From NCBI RefSeq assembly GCF_900167405.1, contig NZ_FUWO01000001.1:62001-126000 (forward strand): a stretch of 64,000 nucleotides of DNA, given 5' to 3'. The position numbers and the translations under genes are program-made. Of this stretch, positions 9,889 to 18,464 are shown piece by piece. Source of the stretch: Globicatella sulfidifaciens DSM 15739 (GTDB taxonomy: Bacteria > Bacillota > Bacilli > Lactobacillales > Aerococcaceae). A model generated the notes under the pieces. The model had not been told where the DNA came from. It ran no database searches and was given only the letters and a program-made list of their open reading frames with translations. How positions within the stretch are numbered: position 1 is the first letter of the stretch; every line of letters starts with the position of its first letter.

Positions 9889-10515
9889 CTACATCTTAGC
9901 AAATTTAACTAATTTTGATTCTGAAGCTGAAGCCGGTTCTTGCTTTTCATTGGCAATCACTTCATGAATTAATTTTTCTAATTCTTTCTTTTCTTCTTCA
10001 GTAATACTCGTATTGTCCCATAATTTTTTCTTCTGTTGACGTGGAGTTGAAATCTCCATATTTTCATAGGCTTCAATTTGTCCACTGAATCGACTAATTT
10101 GATCTTCTGGATATAACGAATCAAAATCTGTATTTTCTAACATCTCTTGATAAGTTGCTACCACATCTTGCATTTCTTTTTGCATTTTCTTCATCATCTC
10201 ACGCATTCCCATCCCTGAATTGACGAGTTCATGACTATGATGTGCAAATTCTTCTTTATATTGCGTCACTTGTTCATTGGTACGCTTTAAAATCTTCTCT
10301 GCTTCATCATTAGATTCCGCTACGATTTTATTTCCAGTCATTCGAGCATCTACAATCCCATCTTTTAAAGCTTGTTCCATTTCAATATATTCATTTAATT
10401 GTGTTTGAATTTCTGAAATTTGTTTATTTAACGCTTCTATTTGGGCATCTTTTTCTTGTAATGCACGATCTACTTCGGTTTTATTGTAGCCAAATAAACT
10501 GCTCGATAATTGCAT
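9889..10515 (-). CDS. DivIVA-like coiled-coil protein
   Basis: 208 residues. The N-terminus MQLSSSLFGYNKTEVDRAL contains the GY-x(3)-EVD-x(2)-L pattern of DivIVA/GpsB/Wag31 membrane-curvature binding domains. A long predicted coiled coil (residues about 20-160) and a charged tail follow. Such proteins mark poles and division sites. Upstream ATGs are in frame (10578), but AGAGGTGG sits six bases before 10515, which also places the domain at the N-terminus as in the family. It is neither full-length DivIVA with the usual ylm neighbours nor clearly GpsB, so the exact role is open. Confidence 0.7.
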   Translation of the reverse strand: MQLSSSLFGYNKTEVDRALQEKDAQIEALNKQISEIQTQLNEYIEMEQALKDGIVDARMTGNKIVAESNDEAEKILKRTNEQVTQYKEEFAHHSHELVNSGMGMREMMKKMQKEMQDVVATYQEMLENTDFDSLYPEDQISRFSGQIEAYENMEISTPRQQKKKLWDNTSITEEEKKELEKLIHEVIANEKQEPASASESKLVKFAKM

Positions 10516-10662
10516 TATTGCCACCTCTATCCTCTCCATTTCGCACTGATTGCGAAGTATCATCTTATATTTTAGCAAATAATTTTGTAACTTTCACTAA
10601 CAAAAATCGTTTAATACCGTTTTTATCATTTCAATTTGATTACAATATCCTATACGTTGGCT

Positions 10663-11898
10663 CTATTCTTGTTTATGCAACCAAAATGGAATATATAAAT
10701 AAACCATTAACATAATCAGTACTAGCCATAAAATACTAATCATTAAAAAAGTTTGTCCAAAACCAATTGTTATAACGGTGGCGATATTAAAAGCCAACCA
10801 TTGAATGAGCAATATAATCACGGAAACTTTTTGTAACGCACCGATTAAGTGACTTTGATTCTTTGGATAAATGCATTGAAAGGGATTCGCATCATAATAA
10901 TGAACCATTGGCAAAATCTGCACTAAAGTTAAATAGAAGCCAATTAACCCCAATCCTACGATTAAATAAATATTTTCTGTTAATAATAACATCACAAAAA
11001 TAAAAATTAGCAATCTCAACCAAATACCACTAAATGTGTTATTTCTAAATAATAGCCTTAAAAATAAGTAATAATCTCGATTTGGGTTTTTTCCAGTTAA
11101 TAAATCGACTAATTTATCTAAATAAGCACGTCTTTTAACTACTACTTGCGTTTGTGGTACATCAGCAAAGAAGCTAATCCATTTATAAAAAACATTCGTT
11201 CTTTCTGCATCTACTTCGATAGTATAATCAAAGTCCAACCATGCTTGTCGATTTTGATAACAAACAAAGAGATAATAACCAATTGCGAGAGCTAATAAGG
11301 CATTCATCACTAATATTCCCCATTGCCCTAATAGCACTAAAGAAACCACCAACAGGCCACCATATAAAATGACTTGATAATTTTTACCTATTGTGCGAAT
11401 AGCAAAAATACGACTAAACATTTGCATATGATATAAAACAACTGCTAATAATTGCATTAATACCCACAGATAGATAAACTGACGATCCCAATTGAGTCCA
11501 GTCGCAGCAAATGGAAAAATTAAACTCGCTAACAAGCCATTTAAGACTAGAGGTATTATCAAGCCTAATAATGTCCCCTTGAGCCAATAACGACGCCATT
11601 CTGCCCCTCTTGGATAGACATAACTGCGATCGGCTGCTTTCATCAACCATATGGGACGCCCATAAGTACTCAGTACCCCTAGCATTATCCCCATAAACAA
11701 GATGAGTGGTGTTTTTAATACCGTAGTGTGATCACCTTGAAGTACGACTAATTGTTCACGATAGAAAAACATGAAAAATCCGAGGATAACAAATAAGATG
11801 ACAGAAAAATGATCATTAAAAATCAAGCGACCATATTTGCCCATTTCTTTGATTAATGATTGTAATCTCTTTTGCCTTAATTCTGTTAAATTTTTCAT
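10663..11898 (-). CDS. ecsB: ABC transporter permease EcsB
   Basis: 411 residues with about ten hydrophobic membrane segments. EcsB is the membrane part of the EcsAB exporter-type ABC system that affects protein secretion, sporulation or peptide pheromone processing in Bacillus and Enterococcus. The cytoplasmic N-terminus (LTELRQKRLQSLIKEMGKY) precedes the first helix. Its start overlaps the ecsA stop by four bases (ATGA), confirming the pair. Last gene of the ktrB-coaBC-GNAT-ecsA-ecsB cluster. Confidence 0.88.
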   Translation of the reverse strand: MKNLTELRQKRLQSLIKEMGKYGRLIFNDHFSVILFVILGFFMFFYREQLVVLQGDHTTVLKTPLILFMGIMLGVLSTYGRPIWLMKAADRSYVYPRGAEWRRYWLKGTLLGLIIPLVLNGLLASLIFPFAATGLNWDRQFIYLWVLMQLLAVVLYHMQMFSRIFAIRTIGKNYQVILYGGLLVVSLVLLGQWGILVMNALLALAIGYYLFVCYQNRQAWLDFDYTIEVDAERTNVFYKWISFFADVPQTQVVVKRRAYLDKLVDLLTGKNPNRDYYLFLRLLFRNNTFSGIWLRLLIFIFVMLLLTENIYLIVGLGLIGFYLTLVQILPMVHYYDANPFQCIYPKNQSHLIGALQKVSVIILLIQWLAFNIATVITIGFGQTFLMISILWLVLIMLMVYLYIPFWLHKQE

Positions 11899-12626
11899 TG
11901 AGAGGCCTCCGTCATCTGAACATATAGTTCATCAAGCGTTGCCTCCGGTTGTCCAAATTGTTCTTGTATAGTCTTTAGGTCACCTTTTGCGATAATTTCT
12001 CCTGCTTGTAACATTAAATACTGGTCACATAATTGTTCTGCAATCATTAAAACATGCGTGGTAAAAATAATGGCAGTACCCTGTAGCGCTCTTTGTTTTA
12101 ATAATTCAGTGAAATGTTTAATGGCTAATGGGTCTAAGCCTAAAAACGGTTCGTCTATAATCATGACTTTCGCATCGGTTACCATTGCACAAATAATCAT
12201 CACTTTCTGTTTCATTCCTTTTGAGAAATGAATCGGAAACCAATTTAAATGATTATCTAAACGGAATAATTTTAATAATGGCATTGCTCGTTCCATGACT
12301 GTTTCAATTGGTAATTCATAGCCTAACGCCGTCATTTCTAAATGTTCCTTTAAGGTCAATTCTTCATACAAAACAGGTGTTTCTGGAATATAGGCTAATT
12401 GTTGAGAGAATTGCGATTGGTGTTCATTGATCGTTTGATTACCAATCGTAATCTGCCCTTCAATAGGTTTGATTAAGCCTAAAATTGTTTTAAGTAAGGT
12501 TGACTTACCAGCACCATTTAGCCCTATTAAACCCACTATTTCTCCATAAGGGATGGTAAAATTAATCTTTTTTAATACGGGAATCCCTCGATAACCGCTA
12601 CTCATATTTTTTACTACTAAACTCAT
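11895..12626 (-). CDS. ecsA: ABC transporter ATP-binding protein EcsA
   Basis: 243 residues. Walker A GLNGAGKST at about residue 37, Q-loop region YIPETP, signature HFSKGMKQK (a variant of LSGGQ), Walker B VMIIDEP, and the switch histidine TTH. The degenerate signature and YIPETPVLYEELT are characteristic of EcsA. Overlaps the acetyltransferase stop upstream and ecsB downstream by four bases each, so all three are coupled. Confidence 0.9.
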   Translation of the reverse strand: MSLVVKNMSSGYRGIPVLKKINFTIPYGEIVGLIGLNGAGKSTLLKTILGLIKPIEGQITIGNQTINEHQSQFSQQLAYIPETPVLYEELTLKEHLEMTALGYELPIETVMERAMPLLKLFRLDNHLNWFPIHFSKGMKQKVMIICAMVTDAKVMIIDEPFLGLDPLAIKHFTELLKQRALQGTAIIFTTHVLMIAEQLCDQYLMLQAGEIIAKGDLKTIQEQFGQPEATLDELYVQMTEASQ

Positions 12627-13129
12627 ATTGTCATCCTATCTTCCTGGTAATATTGATACGCTAAGCGTGTGCGTCCATCTGGTAAATAAATAATACCACA
12701 ATATTGAAATCCTAATTTGGTTAATAATTGTCGCATCGGTTGATTTAATTCATGGGTATCGATTTTTATATTTGGATATTGGTTCATTACCCACTTAATA
12801 CATTGTTGGCCGACACCTTTTTTGTCATATTTTGAAACGATTCGGTGAATCGTGACATAGGGCAAATCATTTAACCATTGACCTTCTTCGATAACCTGAT
12901 AGGTCGGATCCTCTCCCATTAATAGGTAAAAGGCCCCTACCATTTCCTCTGCATCATCAAAGCATACATAGGACGTACCGCTATTGATATCAGCGGTCAA
13001 TTGTTCGATACTCGGGTACCCTGGCATCCACTGATTAGGATTACCCGTTGCTATTTGTTTTTGGCGTCCAATCTCAAATATCTCTTTCATCGCTGGTATA
13101 TCAGCTAAAGTTGCTGGTCGTATTTTCAT
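12623..13129 (-). CDS. GNAT family N-acetyltransferase
   Basis: 168 residues. A GNAT fold is suggested by the N-terminal IRPATLADIPAMKEI strand-helix, the central IHRIVSKYDKKGVGQQCIKW segment (motif A, with the V/I-x-x-x-GxG acetyl-CoA loop) and the LNQPMRQLLTKLGF motif B region. The substrate cannot be read from the sequence. It sits between coaBC and ecsA, four bases overlapping ecsA. The link to coaBC, the coenzyme A biosynthesis gene, may be no more than operon sharing. Confidence 0.82.
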   Translation of the reverse strand: MKIRPATLADIPAMKEIFEIGRQKQIATGNPNQWMPGYPSIEQLTADINSGTSYVCFDDAEEMVGAFYLLMGEDPTYQVIEEGQWLNDLPYVTIHRIVSKYDKKGVGQQCIKWVMNQYPNIKIDTHELNQPMRQLLTKLGFQYCGIIYLPDGRTRLAYQYYQEDRMTI

Positions 13130-13137
13130 CTATTAAT

Positions 13138-14340
13138 CTACCCCATTATTGTTTGCCAAATTTGGTAAGCTAATTCTTTTTTAGTTCCGTATTCTAAAGC
13201 TATCACACGGTTATCGTTGCCCAATAATGTTACTTGATTATGATCTGAACTAAAGCCGGCATCTTTTCTAGAGACATCATTCGCCACAATCCAATCCGCT
13301 TTTTTACGTTCTAGTTTACCTTTGGCGAATTCTAGTACATTATGTGTTTCAGCTGCAAAGCCAACTACAATCTGTCCAGGCTGCTTATGCTGTCCTAAAT
13401 AAGCCAAAATATCAGGGTTTTCAACTAAATCCAAGGTTAACCCTTCTTGATTGGCTTGTTTTTTAATCTTTTGGGACACTTGATTTTTAACTCGATAATC
13501 GCTCACTGCAGCGGTCATAATGGCAATGTCATGCTCCTTTAACGCTTGTTGCATTACTTCAAACAATGATTGAGCACTCTCAACGTATTGGATGTCAACG
13601 CCTGTTGGCACTGTTAAATTGCGAACGGTCGAAACGAGTGTTACCTTTGCGCCAAGATGTACGGCTGCTTCTGCCAATGCATACCCCATCTTACCGCTAG
13701 AATCATTCGTTATATAACGTACCGGATCAATGCGCTCACGCGTCCCTCCAGCAGAAATCACCACTTTCTTATCTTTTAAAAGTTGAGTTAATTCGTTTTG
13801 AGCAACTAATTTTTCTAATTCAGAGACGATAGCAGTTAATTCTGGTAAGCGACCGACTCCTTCATATCCTTCTGCTAAGAATCCTTTATCTGGAAACATC
13901 ACTTGGTGACCATCTTGTTTTAATTGATTGATATTACGTTGGGTTGCTGGATTATAAAACATATTGGTATTCATCGCTGGCACTATTAGACGCGGACAAT
14001 GCACTGCTAATAAAGTAGTTGAAACAATTTCGTCTGCTAAACCATGCGCCATTTTCGCTAAAACATTGGCTGTAGCCGGTGCTACCACAACATAATCACA
14101 CCAGTCAGCCATGTGGATATGTTGAACAATCGACGGATCTTTTTCATCAAAAGTATCAAGTAAAACTGGATTTTTAGTTAAAGTTTGCATCGTTAATGGC
14201 GTAATAAACTCCGTTGCTGACTGGCTCATCACTACGCGTACTTCGGCGCCCTTTTTGATTAATTGACGACTTAGTTCTGCCATCTTATAACTCGCGATGC
14301 CACCAGTAATAAACAATCCAATTTTCTTGTTTGTTAACAT
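13138..14340 (-). CDS. coaBC: bifunctional phosphopantothenoylcysteine decarboxylase / phosphopantothenate-cysteine ligase
   Basis: 400 residues. CoaC (residues about 1-185) is the FMN-dependent decarboxylase, with GGIASYK, the catalytic histidine in HIHMADW and the substrate motif PAMNTNMF. CoaB (about 190-400) is the ligase, with SAGGTRERIDPVRYI and the NDSSGKMG nucleotide motif. Both steps lie on the route from pantothenate to coenzyme A. It follows ktrB by 12 bases and precedes the acetyltransferase by eight. Confidence 0.95.
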   Translation of the reverse strand: MLTNKKIGLFITGGIASYKMAELSRQLIKKGAEVRVVMSQSATEFITPLTMQTLTKNPVLLDTFDEKDPSIVQHIHMADWCDYVVVAPATANVLAKMAHGLADEIVSTTLLAVHCPRLIVPAMNTNMFYNPATQRNINQLKQDGHQVMFPDKGFLAEGYEGVGRLPELTAIVSELEKLVAQNELTQLLKDKKVVISAGGTRERIDPVRYITNDSSGKMGYALAEAAVHLGAKVTLVSTVRNLTVPTGVDIQYVESAQSLFEVMQQALKEHDIAIMTAAVSDYRVKNQVSQKIKKQANQEGLTLDLVENPDILAYLGQHKQPGQIVVGFAAETHNVLEFAKGKLERKKADWIVANDVSRKDAGFSSDHNQVTLLGNDNRVIALEYGTKKELAYQIWQTIMG

Positions 14341-14352
14341 GCTAATCCCTTC

Positions 14353-15717
14353 CTATCCGATATAAATATCTGCATTTGCATAATGAATGTTGCGTTTTGG
14401 TTTAGACATTATACTTAATAAAATCGTCGCTGGCCCGACGCGACCAATAAACATTAAACACATGATAATAATACGACCGAACGTATCTAATTCTGACGTT
14501 AAATTCATCGTGACTCCCACCGTTGCAAGCGCACTGGCTACTTCAAACAAAAGACTAAAAGGATCTAAATGTGTTTGTGTCGTAAGTAATAATGCCCAAC
14601 CTAACATAAAGGCTGTAAAGAAAAAAGTTAAGACGACAATCGTTTGTTTGATTACTTCATTGCGAATCGTACGACGTCTAAATTGAATCTCTTTTTGCCC
14701 ATTTAATTCGGCTTTAAATAATAAAACTAAAATTGCGGCAGTGGTAATTTTAAAACCGCCAGCCGTACCACCAGGTGCGCCCCCAATCACCATTTGTATA
14801 ATATAAAGCAGATTGGTAATCGGACGAGTTAGCGTATAATCCAAAGTAGAAAAACCAGCCGTTCTCATCGATACTGTTTGAAAAAAACTAATCAATAGTT
14901 GCTGGGGTAAACTATATTTAGCCAATGTATTCGTATTGCCATATTCCGTTAACCATGTTAGAAATGTCCCTAAGGTTAGTAAAATACCCGTTGATAAAAG
15001 AACCAAGCGTGCATGTGTACTTAATTTTTTAAAAGCGATGCGAAACACTTTTGTACTAGATTTAAAATATTCCTTAACGATATTGGTGACTTCAAACCAA
15101 ACAATAAAACCAACACCACCGGCAATAATTAAACTCGCAATGGTTAAATTTAAAACAACATTAGTCACTTCTCCTTGTAAACTAATACTGCCTAAGTTAT
15201 CAAAACCCGCATTGCAAAAAGCTGATACGGCAATAAAAACCGAGTTAAAAATCCCTTTAAACCAACCATAACGTGGCACAAATATAAACGTTAAAATAAA
15301 AGCGGCTATTGCCTCTAAAGAGAAAGTAAACAAATAGATAGATTTTAGTAATGGTTTTAATTCTAGATTGTGCTCATTACTAAAACTCGCCTGTAATGTA
15401 TATTGTTCTTTTAACGTCAATTTTTTCTTCAAATACAAGGCACTCGCAGATAACATAGTAATCAGGCCTAAACCACCAATTTGCATCAGAATGATACAAA
15501 TGATTTGCCCATAGGTATTATAGACATCACCGACAGTCAAAACCGTCAACCCCGTTACACAGACCATCGATACGGTGGTAAACAAATGATCTAAATAGAC
15601 CGTTTGTACTCCTGACTGATGCATTATAGGTAATGATAATAAAATACTTCCTACAACTACCACTAATGCAAAACTCAAAGTTAATCTTTGAGGGGTGGTC
15701 AACTTCTCAATAAACAT
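14353..15717 (-). CDS. ktrB: TrkH/KtrB-type potassium uptake channel subunit
   Basis: 454 residues, polytopic membrane protein. The four P-loop repeats of the TrkH/KtrB/HKT superfamily are visible, each with a filter glycine: VCVTGLT, FCNAGFDN, MRTAGFST and ATVGVTMN. Length and the absence of extra N-terminal helices favour KtrB over TrkH. KtrB needs a cytoplasmic RCK ring (KtrA); no ktrA is in the window, so it must be encoded elsewhere, as is common in Firmicutes. Confidence 0.88.
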   Translation of the reverse strand: MFIEKLTTPQRLTLSFALVVVVGSILLSLPIMHQSGVQTVYLDHLFTTVSMVCVTGLTVLTVGDVYNTYGQIICIILMQIGGLGLITMLSASALYLKKKLTLKEQYTLQASFSNEHNLELKPLLKSIYLFTFSLEAIAAFILTFIFVPRYGWFKGIFNSVFIAVSAFCNAGFDNLGSISLQGEVTNVVLNLTIASLIIAGGVGFIVWFEVTNIVKEYFKSSTKVFRIAFKKLSTHARLVLLSTGILLTLGTFLTWLTEYGNTNTLAKYSLPQQLLISFFQTVSMRTAGFSTLDYTLTRPITNLLYIIQMVIGGAPGGTAGGFKITTAAILVLLFKAELNGQKEIQFRRRTIRNEVIKQTIVVLTFFFTAFMLGWALLLTTQTHLDPFSLLFEVASALATVGVTMNLTSELDTFGRIIIMCLMFIGRVGPATILLSIMSKPKRNIHYANADIYIG

Positions 15718-15768
15718 TCAATTTCCCTACTCTTTCTCATTCAAATAATATTGTTTTTGATAAGGTAT

Positions 15769-15797
15769 ATGATACAAGAAATAATATGAATTATCAA
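15769..15797 (-). promoter_or_regulatory. promoter of ktrB-coaBC-ecs cluster
   Basis: Minus strand TTGATA (15797-15792), a 17-base spacer and TATCAT (15774-15769), about 50 bases before the ktrB ATG. It is back to back with the pncA promoter. Confidence 0.5.
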
Positions 15798-15806
15798 ACT
15801 GGATCC

Positions 15807-15835
15807 TTGCCAATAAATTCGCTTTCAGTTATAGT
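15807..15835 (+). promoter_or_regulatory. promoter of pncA
   Basis: TTGCCA (15807-15812), a 17-base spacer and TATAGT (15830-15835). The ATG at 15867 follows with AAGGAG at 15850-15855. Confidence 0.6.
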
Positions 15836-15866
15836 TGAATTAAAAACATTAAGGAGTTAATCGACG

Positions 15867-16415
15867 ATGAAAAAAGCTTTATTAAACATTGATTATACCT
15901 ATGATTTTGTTGCTACCGAAGGAAAATTAACTTGTGGAGAACCTGGTCAAGTTCTCCATGATTATATTCTAAATTTAACAAAAGAATTTGTTGAGCAAGA
16001 TGATTATGTTGTTTTCCCGATTGATTTACACTATGAAAATGATCCTTATCACCCAGAAACTCAATTATTCCCACCACATAATATTGATGGAACAAAGGGG
16101 CGTTTATTATACGGCGATTTAGAAGCTTATTATCAATCCGTTAAGGATCGAGAAAACGTCTATTATATTGATAAAACACGCTATTCTGCTTTTGCAGGAA
16201 CTGATTTAGAGTTACGCCTTCGTGAAAGAAACATTGAAGAAATCCATTTAGTGGGGGTTTGTACTGATATTTGCATCTTGCATACAGCAGTCGACGCTTA
16301 TAATAAAGGTTTCAAAATTGTCATTCACGAACAAGGGGTCGCAAGCTTCAATCACGCAGGACATCAATGGGCCTTAGGCCATTTTAAAGATTCATTAGGC
16401 GCTACCATAGTTTAA
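15867..16415 (+). CDS. pncA: nicotinamidase
   Basis: 182 residues of the isochorismatase-like hydrolase family. Hydrolyses nicotinamide to nicotinate for NAD salvage. The catalytic triad is at the positions I recall for the streptococcal enzyme: Asp9 (NIDYTYDF), Lys103 (DKTRYSAF) and Cys136 (VCTDICILHT). The metal ligands Asp53, His55 and His71 are also present (PIDLHYEND, FPPHN). The product nicotinate would enter the pathway that uses NadD, encoded earlier in this window. Single gene, own promoter, divergent from ktrB. Confidence 0.93.
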   Translation: MKKALLNIDYTYDFVATEGKLTCGEPGQVLHDYILNLTKEFVEQDDYVVFPIDLHYENDPYHPETQLFPPHNIDGTKGRLLYGDLEAYYQSVKDRENVYYIDKTRYSAFAGTDLELRLRERNIEEIHLVGVCTDICILHTAVDAYNKGFKIVIHEQGVASFNHAGHQWALGHFKDSLGATIV

Positions 16416-16487
16416 GGTGCCTAACTTTACCTTACGTTGAAAAAAATTTTCCCCAAAAAGAGCCTAGCTTGAAACTTTGATTGATAG

Positions 16488-16612
16488 GGAAATTGGGCAC
16501 GAAGTAGAAAATCGAATGAGTTTCGCTTCGTTTGTCCACTTCAGGACAGTTGAGTAGGTCTCAAACAAGTCGTTAAGACACAGTATGAGACCACTCAAAC
16601 ACTGCGCTATAA
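16488..16612 (-). repeat. modular intergenic repeat, copy 3 (diverged)
   Basis: Minus orientation, one A and one B module with many substitutions (CACTGCGCT, linker complement TTGAGTAGGTCTCAAAC at 16551-16567, GTAGAAAATCGAATGAG). It lies between convergent pncA and the csbD-type gene. No other feature was seen between 16613 and 16773. Confidence 0.75.
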
Positions 16613-16773
16613 AGCAATTTGATGGAAACAAACTGAACTTTTAAAGTTTTTCTCAATATTAAGCAAAAAACAAAATTGATTATTTTCCATTTCAATCGCT
16701 CCTGTGCGTTATAGAATAGCGATTATCAAAACATAAAATGCCGGTTAATAGTGCCTAGCTATTGTTACAATCG

Positions 16774-16880
16774 ATAAAAAAGACTGGAAAGAAATCATTG
16801 AGATACTCCCCATAAAGTAGACTTACTATTGATAGTAGCTACTGAACGGGGGCATTCACATTGACTTTCTAACCAGTCTT
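16774..16880 (-). terminator. terminator after the CsbD-type gene
   Basis: Minus strand stem AAGACTGG/CCAGTCTT enclosing a second inverted repeat (TAGCTACTATCAATAGTA region), followed by TTTTTTATCG. It ends the AKR-HAD-108aa-csbD unit. Confidence 0.65.
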
Positions 16881-16893
16881 ATCTTTTATTTAA

Positions 16894-17199
16894 TTATTTT
16901 TTGTCTAAGATGTTTTTGACTCCGTCTACAGTGCCTTTAACAACATCCTTTACTTCTTCTGCAGCATGCGTTACGGATTCAACTGCTTCTGCCGCTTCAT
17001 GTTTTAAATCAGTAGAAGTAGCCTCCACTTTAGCTTCAACGTCTTCTTTTTTCGCTTCTGCTTTATCCATCGCATCATGGGCTTTATTTTTTAAATTAGC
17101 TCCAGTTGCTTCAACTTTACCTTCAACTTCTGTTTTTTTGTCGCCTGTCACTCGTCCAAATAATTCTTTTGCTTTTCCTGCTAATTCTTCTAATGACAT
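16894..17199 (-). CDS. CsbD-like stress protein
   Basis: 101 residues, rich in Lys, Ala and Glu and nearly all helical. The pattern LAGKAKELFGRVTGDKK is that of CsbD, a sigmaB-type general stress protein in Bacillus; the rest repeats a KVEATxxxLKxxA-type segment, so it also looks like a LEA-type repeat protein. The function is not established. The frame opens with GTG at 17208, but that codon overlaps AAAGGAGTG, which serves the ATG at 17199. Confidence 0.7.
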   Translation of the reverse strand: MSLEELAGKAKELFGRVTGDKKTEVEGKVEATGANLKNKAHDAMDKAEAKKEDVEAKVEATSTDLKHEAAEAVESVTHAAEEVKDVVKGTVDGVKNILDKK

Positions 17200-17259
17200 A
17201 AAAAACACTCCTTTTAATGTGATTAACTCTATTATAACGGATTTTAAATAAAATACCTA

Positions 17260-17586
17260 CTAATTAAAATAGTGTTCGATAAATTTATCCATCTGATCTT
17301 TATCACGGGCTTTTTGTGCAGCCGAAATATTCGTTGGATTAAGGTATATACGCAAAGCCTCTTGTGACGTTTCAGTAAAAGCTACAATCGCCTCACCTTC
17401 ATCTTCATCGGTCATACGTTTAACTTCCGGATATTGTTTAGACAGTTCTTCAATCAAATCTTCTGCTACTGCCTCTCTTAAAACACGATACATTTCCGCT
17501 TGCGGAGCCGGTATCATATAGGCATCCACCTTTACAAAATCCTCGGCATCCTTATTTTTTTGTTTTTTCACTTTTTTACTAACCAT
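17260..17586 (-). CDS. hypothetical protein, 108 residues
   Basis: I do not recognise this protein. It has a lysine-rich N-terminus (SKKVKKQKNKD), then a compact acidic domain with YMIPAPQAEMYRVLREAV, a PEVKRMTDEDEGEAIVAF strand and a C-terminal KFIEHYF helix. No membrane segment or signal peptide. AGGTGG precedes the ATG by ten bases. It lies between the HAD phosphatase (14 bases upstream) and the CsbD-type gene, so a role in the same stress or housekeeping unit is possible but only inferred. Confidence 0.7.
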   Translation of the reverse strand: MVSKKVKKQKNKDAEDFVKVDAYMIPAPQAEMYRVLREAVAEDLIEELSKQYPEVKRMTDEDEGEAIVAFTETSQEALRIYLNPTNISAAQKARDKDQMDKFIEHYFN

Positions 17587-17600
17587 TAATTTATTTCCAC

Positions 17601-18446
17601 CTAACGATTCATTTCATATTGATCCATAAATTGAGCATCGGGTTCCTTGACTAATCGCTCCAAAATATCGATAACTGCTTGTTCTTCATTCGATCCAATT
17701 TTATATTGACAGTGCAAGGCTAAGTCAATATCCGCATTACTCATAGCTACACTATATTTAACTTCCTTCATCATCGACTCATCATTTAAACTATCACCAA
17801 AAGCCATCACTTCTTCCGGTTTAAGTTGGTAACGTTCTTTGAAAAATTGGATAGCACTTCCTTTGCCACCTTCGTAATGATAAGCATCAACCCAATCGTC
17901 ACCACTTGTTACCACTGATAAGTCTGCAAATTGACCACTTAATTCTTTCGCAATGACTTTATTACGAGCTAATGAACGAGGACTAAAAATAGCAATTTTA
18001 GTTGCCACTTGGTCTTCCGGAATTTCTAAAAAATCTTGAACAATTTTATATTCATTATTATATTTCAATATTTTTTCAAAACCGATTCCCTCAGAGACAT
18101 TCATATAGGAAATCTCGCCAGTACTGATACAAATAAAGAAATTTTCTTTTCCTTCAAAGTAATCACAAAGCTTTAAAAAAGTTTGACGTTCGATGCCGAT
18201 TACTTGCTCAACTTCATGATCACACATTATAAAGTTGCCATTATCACCAGCTAAATGAAGACTTTCTAAAACAGATGCAGAGAAAAACTCTACAATCTTA
18301 TGATAAGAATTGCCGGTGGCGATACAAACCATCACGCCTTGTTGCGTTAATTGTTCCACTACCGCTTCAAATCGTTCGACATCATAAGTCTTATCAGCTC
18401 TCAATAATGTTTGATCCAAATCAATTGCTACTAATTTAATCGACAT
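17601..18446 (-). CDS. Cof-type HAD-IIB hydrolase
   Basis: 281 residues. The aspartate nucleophile motif DLDQTLL is at residues 9-15, motif II is ATGNS (residue about 59), and the C-terminal motif IV is GDSLNDESMM. The large cap between motifs II and III marks the Cof/YidA group, which dephosphorylates sugar phosphates, FMN or PLP with broad specificity. The substrate is unknown. Follows the aldo/keto reductase by 18 bases. Confidence 0.88.
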   Translation of the reverse strand: MSIKLVAIDLDQTLLRADKTYDVERFEAVVEQLTQQGVMVCIATGNSYHKIVEFFSASVLESLHLAGDNGNFIMCDHEVEQVIGIERQTFLKLCDYFEGKENFFICISTGEISYMNVSEGIGFEKILKYNNEYKIVQDFLEIPEDQVATKIAIFSPRSLARNKVIAKELSGQFADLSVVTSGDDWVDAYHYEGGKGSAIQFFKERYQLKPEEVMAFGDSLNDESMMKEVKYSVAMSNADIDLALHCQYKIGSNEEQAVIDILERLVKEPDAQFMDQYEMNR

Positions 18447-18464
18447 TCATAATCCTACTTTCTT

